Shown: positions 28,642 to 37,655 of the stretch, in pieces
Layout: the number at the start of each line of letters is the position of its first letter
How positions within the stretch are numbered: the first letter of the stretch is position 1
Origin: an uncultured Acidimicrobiaceae bacterium
Lineage (GTDB): Bacteria; Actinomycetota; Acidimicrobiia; Acidimicrobiales; Ilumatobacteraceae
Length of the DNA stretch: 64,000 nucleotides
Reading direction: 5' to 3'
Assembly: GCA_903919455.1 (NCBI GenBank)
Contig: CAIXIJ010000005.1
Coordinates: 1 to 64,000, forward strand
Translations under genes and position numbers: made by a program
Notes under the pieces: model-generated
Database searches by the model: none
Seen by the model: the letters and a program-made list of their open reading frames with translations, nothing else
Told to the model about the DNA's origin: nothing

Positions 28642-29156
28642 GAGGGACTCCCCTGTTTCCGGCCCGCCAGGAGCGACCAGATGATGAACATGGCGCCACC
28701 GACATTCACGCAGATGTCGGCGACATTGAAAATGGGGAACCACTGGAAGTCGATGAAGTCGATCACCGAACCGTGCAACCAGCCATCGCCGCGGAACACC
28801 CGATCGCAGAGGTTGCCCACCGCGCCGCCGAGCACCAAACCCGCAGCAACCGCCACGATCCTGCTCCGGTTCGAGCGAACCGACAGCACGATGAAGATCA
28901 CCACCATCATGGCGACGATGCCAATGATTGGGCCCAACCCGCGGCCGCTGGAAAATGCCATGCCACTGTTAAACGACAGGTTCCACTGCAGCGTCCAGAA
29001 CACGTGGCGCGCGGGAATGCCGGCAAGCGCGTTCACCGCCCAGTGCTTCGTGAGTTGGTCCACCAGCACCACCACCGCCGCTATGGCGAGGGTGAGCGGC
29101 AGCAGGCTGCCGCGGCGAGATGCTGCAGCGACCTCGGCGAGGTCGCTGTCGGTCAT
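28638..29156 (-). CDS. lspA: Lipoprotein signal peptidase
   Basis: VLVDQLTKHWAV, LVLGGAVGNLCDRVFRG, VIDFIDFQWFPIFNVADICVNVG. Confidence 0.96.
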   Translation of the reverse strand: MTDSDLAEVAAASRRGSLLPLTLAIAAVVVLVDQLTKHWAVNALAGIPARHVFWTLQWNLSFNSGMAFSSGRGLGPIIGIVAMMVVIFIVLSVRSNRSRIVAVAAGLVLGGAVGNLCDRVFRGDGWLHGSVIDFIDFQWFPIFNVADICVNVGGAMFIIWSLLAGRKQGSPS

Positions 29157-30037
29157 CGGCGACCGATCCCGCCGACCTTCTCCTCCACGAGCACAGTGGC
29201 CCACGGAATGGCCTCGAGTCGTTCGCGAGGGATCGGACGGCCGGACTCGATGGAGTAGCCGTAGGTACCCAAGGTGAGCCGGATCATGGCGGCGTCGATG
29301 TCGGCAACGATCTGACGCGCCTGGGCACTGAGTGCCAGATCGCGTTCGCGTTCGACGACCATGGTGTCGCCCTCGCCACCTTCGTCGTCGAACTGCACAT
29401 CGCCCATCTCCTGCTCTTCGATGAGCTGGTGTGCTTCGTGCTCGAGCAGATCTGCCTGCCCGGTGAGGTCGATGCGCTCGCTCGCGAGCAGTGTCTTCAT
29501 CGCGGTGAGGAACTTCGCATCGAAGTCCTTCGTGTAGGCGATGCCGTCCTTCGTGACACCCTTTACCACGGGCTTCTCGGGACCGGTCTTCACAGCGACT
29601 GCCTTCTTGGCCGGAGCCTTTTTGGTTTCAGGTGCCGGCGCCGGAGCGGCTACGGGCTTGGGGGTTGCAGTCGACTTCTTCACGGGTGCCGGAGCAGCCG
29701 TCTTGGTGGGCGCAGCCGTCTTGGTGGGCGCAGCCTTCTTGGCGGGCGCCGGAGCAGCCTTCTTGGCGGGCGCAGCCGTCTTCGCAGGCGCCGGAGCAGC
29801 CTTCTTCGCCGGCGCAACCTTCTTGGCAGGCGCCGGTGCGGCCTTCTTCGCAGGCGCAGCCTTCTTGGCGGGAGCCGGAGCAGCCTTCTTCGCAGGCGCA
29901 GCCTTCTTCACAGGTGCCGGAGCAGCCTTCTTGGCGGGAGTGGCGGCTTTCGCCGGCGCGGCAGCCTTCTTGGCAGGAGCGGCCTTCTTCGCGGGAGCGG
30001 CGGCCTTCTTCGCGGGTGCCTTCTTGGCCGTGGCCAT
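29153..30037 (-). CDS. TraR/DksA-like protein with long AAPAKK (histone H1-like) N-terminal tail and no zinc-finger cysteines
   Basis: MATAKKAPAKKAAAPAKK... then DksA-like ALSAQARQIVADIDAAMIRLTLGTYGYSIESGRPIPRERLEAIPWATVLVEEK. Confidence 0.85.
   Translation of the reverse strand: MATAKKAPAKKAAAPAKKAAPAKKAAAPAKAATPAKKAAPAPVKKAAPAKKAAPAPAKKAAPAKKAAPAPAKKVAPAKKAAPAPAKTAAPAKKAAPAPAKKAAPTKTAAPTKTAAPAPVKKSTATPKPVAAPAPAPETKKAPAKKAVAVKTGPEKPVVKGVTKDGIAYTKDFDAKFLTAMKTLLASERIDLTGQADLLEHEAHQLIEEQEMGDVQFDDEGGEGDTMVVERERDLALSAQARQIVADIDAAMIRLTLGTYGYSIESGRPIPRERLEAIPWATVLVEEKVGGIGRR
29640..30030. repeat. Imperfect tandem repeats coding for Ala-Pro-Lys-Lys units
   Basis: Repeated cttcttsgcrggcgcmggagcagc-type units on + strand; coding on minus strand. 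Confidence 0.8.
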
Positions 30038-30074
30038 CAGCTGAACCTCCGAGTTGCGATGTGTCGCCGGAAGG

Positions 30075-30248
30075 CTACCGCTCGGGCACCCCAGAAATGC
30101 CGATCCACGTGGCAAGACGCGTCATCTCGGTATCCGAAGGCAACGCGACGGCCAATTGTTTCGATCGAGCAGCGAGCCAGTAGACCACCCACGCGGTGCA
30201 TGCCGCTGCCACATCAGCGGGGCTGCAGCACATCGGTCCAGCCGTCAC
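30075..30248 (-). CDS. Candidate 57-aa small protein directly downstream of ileS
   Basis: GTG start 6 nt after ileS stop; VTAGPMCCSPADVAAACTAWVVYWLAARSKQLAVALPSDTEMTRLATWIGISGVPER*; GC-biased third positions. Confidence 0.4.
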   Translation of the reverse strand: MTAGPMCCSPADVAAACTAWVVYWLAARSKQLAVALPSDTEMTRLATWIGISGVPER

Positions 30249-30254
30249 CGGGCC

Positions 30255-33200
30255 TCAACCGGCGAGTACCACCCCGATGTGGATGGGCTCGTCGTCGAGT
30301 TCGGCATTCGGTTCGCCTGCACCCCACGCCACATCAGTGGACAATGTGGCATCGGTGAGCAGGTGCTGGAACGCCGTGATCTGACGGCGAGCGCTTTCGG
30401 GCACACCGAGCGTGAGCCGGATGCGATCGCTGACCTGCAGGCCTGCGTCGCGCCGGGCCTGCTGAACGAGGCGAATGAGATCGCGGGTGACGCCCTCGGC
30501 CTCGAGTTCGGGGGTGACTTCGGTGTCGAGCACCACCACGCCGTTCACGCTCGACAGCGGAGCACTGGCACCATCGCCTTGCACCACCAACTTCAGCGAG
30601 TACTCGCCCTCGAACAGCGGCACTCCCCCGGCCACAACGCCATCATCGGTGCGCTGCCAGTCGCCGGACTTCACGGCCTTGATGACCTGTTGCGTCTGCC
30701 CACCGAGCCGCGGGCCGACCGCGGCAGGCACGACCTGCAGATCGAAGCTCGCCACCGATGCCACATCGTCGGTGAGCGACACCGACTTCACGTTCACTTC
30801 GTCGGCCAACAGGTCGAGGAACGGCGCCAGACGGTCGGCTCCGGCCACAGCAACCTGCACCGATGCGAGCGGAAGGCGGACGCGTCGCTGATGGGCCTTA
30901 CGCAGCCGCAGCGTCGCATTGCACACATCACGAGCGAGGTCCATCGTCTCCACAAGATCGCGGTCGGCGGGAATGGAGTCGGCTGACGGCCAGTCGGTGA
31001 GGTGCACGCTGCGCTCGCCCGTGAGGCCGGTGTGGACCTCCTCGGTGATCAGTGGCAGCAACGGGGCGAGGACACGCGTCAGCAGCACCAGCACGGTGTG
31101 CAGCGTGTCGATGGCATCTTGCTCACCGGCCCAGAAGCGGTCGCGGCTGCGACGCACGTACCAGTTGGTCAGCGCATCGAGGAACGAGCGCACCGAACCG
31201 CACGCTGCGAACAAGTCGTACTCATCCATCGACGCGGTGAGTTCCGCCACGAGATCATGCGTCTTTGCCAGGATGTACCGGTCGAGGACATCGGTGCTGT
31301 CGGTGCGGAAATGGCCATCCTTGCCGGCGGCATTCGCATACATGGTGAGGAATGAATACGAGTTCCAGACCGGCAAGATCACTTGGCGGACGGTGTCGCG
31401 GATGCCGTCCTCGGTGACCACCAGGTCGGTGCCACGCAGGATCGGTGAGCCGAGCAGGTACCAGCGCATTGCGTCGCTGCCGTACTTGTCGAACACCATC
31501 ATCGGGTCGGGATAGTTCTTCAGTTGCTTGGACATCTTCTGCCCGTCGTCGCCGAGCACAATGCCATGGCTCACACACGTGCTGAAGCTCGGCCGATCGA
31601 ACAGCGCTGTTGCCAACACGTGGAGTGTGTAGAACCAACCGCGTGTCTGCCCGATGTACTCCACGATGAAGTCGCCGGGATAATGCCCTTCGAACCACTC
31701 ACGGTTCTCGAACGGGTAGTGCACCTGGGCGAACGGCATCGAGCCGCTTTCGAACCAGCAGTCGAGTACCTCGGGCACGCGCCGCATCATCGACTTCCCT
31801 GTCGGGTCGTCCGGGTTCGGCCGCACGAGTTCATCCACAAACGGTCGGTGCAGGTCGCTGATGCTTACCCCGAAGTCGCGCTCGAGGTCGGCGATGCTGC
31901 CGTAGACATCGATGCGCGGGTAGTCGGGATCGTCGCTCCTCCACGCCGGGATGGGCGAGCCCCAGAATCGGTTACGGCTGATGCTCCAGTCGCGGGCGTT
32001 CGCCAACCACTTGCCGAACGAGCCTTCCTTGATGTGCTCGGGCACCCAGCGGATCTGCTGATTCAGTTCCACCATCCGGTCGCGGAACTTGGTGACCTCC
32101 ACGAACCATGAACTGATGGCGCGGTACACCAGAGGCTCGCTGCAGCGCCAGCAGTGCGGGTAGGAGTGGTTGTAGCTGTCGTGTCGCACCACGACACCAC
32201 GGCTCTTGAGTTCCTTGATCACCTCAGGGTTCGCATCGAAGACGTGCATGCCCTTCCACGGAGCGATCTCGGCCGTGTAACGACCGTGCTCGTCCATAGG
32301 ACAGATGGTGGGGATGCCGACGGCGTTGCAGGCGTTCTGGTCGTCCTCACCGAATCCGGGTGCCATGTGCACCACGCCGGTGCCGTCTTCGGTGCTCACG
32401 AAGTCGGCGGCCAGCACGTGGAACGCGTTCGGGGTGTCGGCAAGGAACGGAAACAGCGGTTTGTACTTGCGGCCCACGAGATCGGCACCGGTGATGGTGC
32501 CCACTCGCTCGGCGCCAGCCAACTCCTTCTCGTACGAGCCCAGGCGACTCTCGGCGAGGATGTAGCGCTTGCCGGACGCCTCCATCACCGCATACTCGAT
32601 CTGCGGTCCGACTGCGAGCGCCAGGTTCGAGGGCAGGGTCCAGGGTGTGGTGGTCCAGGCGAGGATGCGCTCACCGGTCTCGAGTTCGAACTCCACCGTA
32701 AGAGCCGGATCCTGTCGGTCGCGGTACACGTCGTCCATACGGGTCTCGGTGTTGCTGAGCGGCGTCTCGCAGCGCCAGCAGTAGGCCAGCACGCGGAAAC
32801 CCTCGTAGATCAGACCCTTGTCCCACAGCGTCTTGAACGCCCACATGACGCTCTCCATGTACGAAGTGTCGAGCGTCTTGTAGTCGTTCTCGAAGTCCAC
32901 CCAACGGGCCTGTCGAGTGACGTAGCGATGCCAATCGTCGGTGAAGCGCAGCACGCTGGTGCGACAGGCATCGTTGAATTTGTCGATACCAAAACGGGTG
33001 ATCTCCGGGTGTCCGCTGATGCCAAGTTCCTTCTCAGCCACCACCTCCGCCGGAAGACCGTGACAATCCCACCCAAACCGGCGATGCACCTGCTGGCCGC
33101 GCATCGTGCGATAGCGAGGCACAGCGTCCTTCACGAAGCCGGTGAGGAGATGGCCGTAGTGCGGCAAGCCGTTGGCGAACGGCGGGCCGTCGTAGAACAC

Positions 33201-33326
33201 GTACTCATCGGCGCCCTCTCGCTGGTCGATGGACGCCTGAAACGTGCCGTCGGCATCCCACCGCTGCAGGATGTCGCGTTCGATGGTGGGGAACGAAGGT
33301 TGGGTGTGAACGAGGGGGTACGCCAT
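30255..33326 (-). CDS. ileS: Isoleucyl-tRNA synthetase ([12 protein letters not shown] type, IleRS2-like)
   Basis: [53 protein letters not shown]. Confidence 0.97.
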   Translation of the reverse strand: MAYPLVHTQPSFPTIERDILQRWDADGTFQASIDQREGADEYVFYDGPPFANGLPHYGHLLTGFVKDAVPRYRTMRGQQVHRRFGWDCHGLPAEVVAEKELGISGHPEITRFGIDKFNDACRTSVLRFTDDWHRYVTRQARWVDFENDYKTLDTSYMESVMWAFKTLWDKGLIYEGFRVLAYCWRCETPLSNTETRMDDVYRDRQDPALTVEFELETGERILAWTTTPWTLPSNLALAVGPQIEYAVMEASGKRYILAESRLGSYEKELAGAERVGTITGADLVGRKYKPLFPFLADTPNAFHVLAADFVSTEDGTGVVHMAPGFGEDDQNACNAVGIPTICPMDEHGRYTAEIAPWKGMHVFDANPEVIKELKSRGVVVRHDSYNHSYPHCWRCSEPLVYRAISSWFVEVTKFRDRMVELNQQIRWVPEHIKEGSFGKWLANARDWSISRNRFWGSPIPAWRSDDPDYPRIDVYGSIADLERDFGVSISDLHRPFVDELVRPNPDDPTGKSMMRRVPEVLDCWFESGSMPFAQVHYPFENREWFEGHYPGDFIVEYIGQTRGWFYTLHVLATALFDRPSFSTCVSHGIVLGDDGQKMSKQLKNYPDPMMVFDKYGSDAMRWYLLGSPILRGTDLVVTEDGIRDTVRQVILPVWNSYSFLTMYANAAGKDGHFRTDSTDVLDRYILAKTHDLVAELTASMDEYDLFAACGSVRSFLDALTNWYVRRSRDRFWAGEQDAIDTLHTVLVLLTRVLAPLLPLITEEVHTGLTGERSVHLTDWPSADSIPADRDLVETMDLARDVCNATLRLRKAHQRRVRLPLASVQVAVAGADRLAPFLDLLADEVNVKSVSLTDDVASVASFDLQVVPAAVGPRLGGQTQQVIKAVKSGDWQRTDDGVVAGGVPLFEGEYSLKLVVQGDGASAPLSSVNGVVVLDTEVTPELEAEGVTRDLIRLVQQARRDAGLQVSDRIRLTLGVPESARRQITAFQHLLTDATLSTDVAWGAGEPNAELDDEPIHIGVVLAG

Positions 33327-33524
33327 GGTTGCTCCTGGAAGGTTGTTCCAGGGACGAGCCGAAGCCCGCGGTACCACCCTGCTTGCACCGGCCCTCGGAC
33401 CGATACCACTCGTCTTCGCCAGCGATATCGGGCTGGACCCGTTCGGTTCTACTGGGCACCCGCCAAGGCGGAAACTGTTCTTCCGAAGGCTCAGAGGTGA
33501 TGGCCTCGTCGTCGCCGTGTGGAG
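33327..33524 (-). promoter_or_regulatory. ileS T-box riboswitch, translational type with short stem I
   Basis: Minus strand GAGGCCATCACCTC specifier hairpin (33494-33507, ATC codon) and T-box GCAGGGTGGTACCGCGGGCTTCGGCTCGTCCCTG; CCTGGAA/TTCCAGG hairpin (33334-33352) overlaps the Shine-Dalgarno before ATG 33326. Confidence 0.93.
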
Positions 33525-33527
33525 AGT

Positions 33528-34448
33528 TTACTGGAGTTCTTCGTCGTCGATGTGAAACGGGTTCGGCAGCGGCGGCATATCGGGGCGGGACATCTCGCCC
33601 GTGATGTCTGATGTCGGGGCACCCTGGCCGCGACCATTGGCCACCTCGGCATCGAGCATGCGCCACACCTGATCGCTGGTGTCGACGTCGCCCGACGACA
33701 TCGTGGGCACTGCGTCGTCGCCGGAGGGGTTCGGAGCAGCGGTCTCAGCCGTGTCGTCGAGATCCTCGAGATCGGGCACTGCACTGGACACCGGGCTGAT
33801 CGATGCCGGCAGTTCCTCCGCCGACGCCGACAGCAACGGTCGGCGCATGTCGCCGAGACCGCCGGGCACGCGCTCGACCAGTTCCTGCAATTGCACTGCC
33901 GCATCGCGGAGACGCTCACGCTGCGCCTGCAGGTGCTGCTCGAGATGATCCACATCAGCGAGCAGGAAATCGCGACGAGCGAGCAGCGACTGCACTTCGT
34001 TGTCGGCGCTCACCTTCTCGTCCTCAGCAGCGCGGCGGGCCTCGAACCGAGCATCATCGACCGTCTTGGCCGCCATCGTGCGGGCGGTGTCCATCACACG
34101 GCCAGCTTCGTCGCGAGCCTTCGCCACGATGGAGTCCGCCTCGGAGCGAGCCTCTGACACCGTCTGGTCGGCAGTGCGCTGTGCAAGCAGCAGCGTGCGA
34201 CTGATCATCTCGGTATCGCCGGTGGGCGACGACGGCGCGGCGGGCGCAGCCGACTGCACCTGCTGAGAGACCTCCTGCAGCTTCGCCACTGCGGCGCGCG
34301 CCCGAGCTTCCATCGCCGTGGCCTGGTTCTGTGCGAACTCGACCGCACCGGCCACTTGCTCTCTGAAGGCGTCGACCTCTTCAGGGTCGTAGCCCCTCTT
34401 CACCAGCTTGAAACCGGTGCTGCGAACTGCCTGCGGGGTCATCTCCAT
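33528..34448 (-). CDS. divIVA: DivIVA-domain (Wag31-like) protein
   Basis: MTPQAVRSTGFKLVKRGYDPEEVDAFREQVAGAVE, followed by coiled coil; located between sepF and ileS. Confidence 0.85.
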   Translation of the reverse strand: MEMTPQAVRSTGFKLVKRGYDPEEVDAFREQVAGAVEFAQNQATAMEARARAAVAKLQEVSQQVQSAAPAAPSSPTGDTEMISRTLLLAQRTADQTVSEARSEADSIVAKARDEAGRVMDTARTMAAKTVDDARFEARRAAEDEKVSADNEVQSLLARRDFLLADVDHLEQHLQAQRERLRDAAVQLQELVERVPGGLGDMRRPLLSASAEELPASISPVSSAVPDLEDLDDTAETAAPNPSGDDAVPTMSSGDVDTSDQVWRMLDAEVANGRGQGAPTSDITGEMSRPDMPPLPNPFHIDDEELQ

Positions 34449-34468
34449 AGGACTGATGTTACGCGCGA

Positions 34469-35035
34469 TCAGGCGCCGAAACCGGCGTTGTCGAAACCGG
34501 AGGAACGAGGTGCCGGTTTCAACAGGTAGACACCCGATGCCACCTTCTCCATCGAGCCATCGAGCGCGTAACAAAGACCACTGGCGAAATCGATGAGACG
34601 GCGCGAAACCTCACGGTCTGCAGCCTCAAGATTCATGATGACCGGCAGGCCTTCTTTGAACTTGTCGGCGACTTCCTGTGCCGAGTCGAATCGACGAGGA
34701 CGCACGGTGTACGGCTCGCCCGCAGCAGCACCGTTGATCGGCCGAGTGGCCGAGACAGAGCGAGGGTTGATCGGCCGAGGCTGCACACCACTGTCGTCGG
34801 TGGCCGGCAAAGGGCGGCGACCGGTGATGTCGGATCCCGATGGAAAGGTCTGTCGCGTCGGCACGGGCCGGACCGTCTCGGTCTCGTACTCACCACCGGG
34901 CGCACGACCGGGACGAACTTGCTCCTCGCGCGGCGGCCGCGCCTGGCGCGGCTGCTCCTGCGGAACTTCATAGTCGTCGTAGGCATCATCTGGCCCGAGG
35001 CCCAGATAATCCATTGCCTTCTTCCACATCGACAT
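34469..35035 (-). CDS. sepF: Cell division protein SepF
   Basis: MWKKAMDYLGLGPDDAYDDYE; VADKFKEGLPVIMNLEAADREVSRRLIDFASGLCYALDGSMEKVASGVYLLKP. Confidence 0.95.
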   Translation of the reverse strand: MSMWKKAMDYLGLGPDDAYDDYEVPQEQPRQARPPREEQVRPGRAPGGEYETETVRPVPTRQTFPSGSDITGRRPLPATDDSGVQPRPINPRSVSATRPINGAAAGEPYTVRPRRFDSAQEVADKFKEGLPVIMNLEAADREVSRRLIDFASGLCYALDGSMEKVASGVYLLKPAPRSSGFDNAGFGA

Positions 35036-35060
35036 TGCTGCCCCTCCTACGGGCCCGAGG

Positions 35061-35726
35061 CTATCGCACCAGCGTGCTCAGACGGGGACGCTCGCCGAAG
35101 AGCGCGCTACCGACCCGCACCTGCGTGCTGCCTTCCTGAACAGCCACCTCGAGGTCGTCGGTCATACCCATCGACAGCATCGACAGACCAAGACGGTCGA
35201 GCAACGAGCGCGCGGCTCGAAAGCCGGGCCGTGCCGCTTCCGGACCGCCCAGTGTGGGCCCCACCGTCATCAGCCCGCGCACCTCGAGCGCAGCGGCCTG
35301 CGCGGCCTCCACCAATGCGGGCACCTCGACGATCGGGCAGCCACCCTTGCCCTCTTGCGATTCGGGAGCCACCTGGATCAGTACTGCTGCTCCCGGCACC
35401 CTCTTGGCCAGTTCAGTCACCAACGAGAGACGGTCGACTGTCTCATAGACCGTGACAACGGGAGCGAGCGCGCGCACCTTGTTCGTCTGCAGTTGTCCGA
35501 TGAAATGCACGCCGAATGGCAGCAGTTGCCCACCCAACTTCGTCACGAGTTCCTGCGAATAGTTCTCGCCGACCGCTCCGCAACCGGCTCGGTGCGCCGC
35601 CCAACATGCTTCAATCCCGAACGTCTTGGTAACCGGCAAGATCGAAACCCCAAGACCACCGGCACGGGCGATGCGGTCGCGCACATGGGCGAGACGTTCT
35701 GCAACCTGTAGATCGAGTTCGGTCAT
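35061..35726 (-). CDS. yggS: YggS family pyridoxal phosphate homeostasis protein
   Basis: LPVTKTF, AVGENYSQEL, HFIGQLQTNKVRAL, LSMGMTDDLEVAVQEGSTQVRVGSALFG. Confidence 0.94.
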   Translation of the reverse strand: MTELDLQVAERLAHVRDRIARAGGLGVSILPVTKTFGIEACWAAHRAGCGAVGENYSQELVTKLGGQLLPFGVHFIGQLQTNKVRALAPVVTVYETVDRLSLVTELAKRVPGAAVLIQVAPESQEGKGGCPIVEVPALVEAAQAAALEVRGLMTVGPTLGGPEAARPGFRAARSLLDRLGLSMLSMGMTDDLEVAVQEGSTQVRVGSALFGERPRLSTLVR

Positions 35727-35745
35727 GCCATCCACTCTCGCATTC

Positions 35746-36420
35746 TCAATGCTCCGCCATCATCGTGATCGTGCACACGTGACGCTGCGACTGGCCGCGC
35801 CGATGCGAAAACCAGCGGTCGGGGTGGCAACGCGTGCACGCGCCGATGTCGATCATCGGCACTCCCACCTCGGCGAGCGCAGCGGCCACCACCGCAGGAA
35901 GGTGCAGACTCGGCGTGCCCCATGTGGTGGTGGCAACGACGGCAGGGCCGAATCGGGCTTCGAAATCGGCCAGCAGATCGGGCCCGAATTCGTTACAGCA
36001 CCCGTGGATGCACGGCCCGAGCACGGCCTCGAGGCGTTCTGCTGACGCAGCGGCCACCGCCCCCTGCAGCACACCATCGAGCGCGCCACGCCATCCGGCA
36101 TGTGCTGCGCCGATGACGCCATTGCCGTGCGCGTCGACCCCGGCCAAGAGCACGGGGGCACAGTCCCCCACCCACACGGACAGCACCGCACCATGGCAGC
36201 GGGTGATGGCGGCATCGCCGACGGCACCATCGTGTTCGCCGGGTTCGGCGACCACCCTCACCACGGTGCCATGTACCTCATCGAGTTGGGTCCACGCACC
36301 AGGCGCGAACGCGTGCCGACGATGTCGCAGCGCGACGGCGTTGCTCTCGATGTGGAAATCGCCGTCGGAGATGGTGCTGTAGCGAAGGTGAGCGACGGCA
36401 TCGCCGCAGCGCACCTTCAC
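35746..36420 (-). CDS. pgeF: Peptidoglycan editing factor PgeF (multicopper polyphenol oxidase family)
   Basis: DCAPVLLAGVDAHGNGVIGAAHAGWRGALDGVL; LGPCIHGCCNEFG; CTRCHPDRWFSHRR. Confidence 0.94.
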   Translation of the reverse strand: MKVRCGDAVAHLRYSTISDGDFHIESNAVALRHRRHAFAPGAWTQLDEVHGTVVRVVAEPGEHDGAVGDAAITRCHGAVLSVWVGDCAPVLLAGVDAHGNGVIGAAHAGWRGALDGVLQGAVAAASAERLEAVLGPCIHGCCNEFGPDLLADFEARFGPAVVATTTWGTPSLHLPAVVAAALAEVGVPMIDIGACTRCHPDRWFSHRRGQSQRHVCTITMMAEH

Positions 36421-36430
36421 CCCGGCTGCA

Positions 36431-37544
36431 TCACTTCAAGAAGGAGGGCACGTCGAAATCGTCGTCGCCGTCGTCGAGCGAGTCGGAGGTGTCGTCGGCG
36501 AAGAGATCCTTCAAGGACCCACCGGACGGAGCCGGCTTCGCATCGGGCACTGCCTTCACGATCGGGCGAGTGTTGCCCTGGTTCGCCTGGGTGTCCCAGC
36601 GATCGAACCCGGCAGCGATGACCGTGACCTTCACCTCGTCGCCCATCTCGTCGTCGATGACCGTACCGAAAATGATGTTGGCGTCTTGATGCGCCACGCC
36701 GTGGATGATCTCGGCGGCGGCGTTCATCTCGAACAGCCCCATGCTCGACGGACCGGTGATGTTCAGCAGAATGCCCCGGGCCCCATCGATGGCTGCTTCG
36801 AGCAGCGGGCTGCTGATGGCTGCCTTGGCCGCCGTCACGGCACGGTTCTCGCCGCTGGCCTGACCGATACCCATCAGCGCCGAGCCGGCGCTGGAAAGGA
36901 TCATCTTCACGTCGGCGAAGTCGGTGTTGATGAGGCCGGGCGTAGTGATGAGATTGGTGATGCCCGACACGCCCTGGAGCAGCACTTCGTCGGCCATCTT
37001 GAATGCGTTGAGGACGCTGGTCTTCTCGTTCGCGACGGTGAGCAACCGGTCGTTCGGGATAACGATGAGCGTGTCGACCTTCTCCTTCAGGCGCTGCACA
37101 CCGGTGTCGGCCTGCACCGCCCGACGGCGTCCTTCGAAGCTGAACGGTCGGGTGACCACACCGATGGTGAGCGCGCCCATGGTGCGGGCCACCTCGGCGA
37201 TGACCGGCGCGGCACCCGTGCCGGTGCCACCACCTTCGCCGGCGGTGATGAACACCATGTCGGCGCCCTTGATCATCTCTTCGATCTCGTCGCGATGCGT
37301 CTCGGCGGCGTTGCGACCCACATCGGGATCGCTACCGGCGCCAAGGCCACGCGTGAGGTCTCGACCGATGTCGAGCTTCACGTCGGCGTCGCTCATCAGC
37401 AGTGCCTGGGCATCGGTGTTCACTGCGATGAACTCGACACCCTTCAAGCCTGCGTCGATCATGCGGTTGACGGCGTTGACTCCGCCACCACCCACACCAA
37501 TGACCTTGATGACGGCGAGATAGTTCTGGGGAGCGGCGGCCATC
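36431..37544 (-). CDS. ftsZ: Cell division protein FtsZ
   Basis: [42 protein letters not shown]-terminal [11 protein letters not shown]. Confidence 0.98.
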
Positions 37545-37655
37545 AGCGGCACCTCCGGGTTTCGATGTGGGAAAAACTATGTTCGTGCACGGCCCTACCT
37601 GCTGGTTGTGAAGGAGCGTAGCCGCAGGCCAACCCTCTTGGCGGGATAGGCCTGC

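Noticed and set aside
29541-30044. Plus-strand Ala/Gly/Phe-rich ORF resembling a membrane protein
   Set aside because: It is the reverse complement of the AAPAKK repeat region; apparent hydrophobicity is a codon artefact.
29120-30358. Plus-strand Arg/Ser/Leu/Gly-rich repetitive ORF
   Set aside because: Another frame of the same low-complexity AAPAKK DNA.
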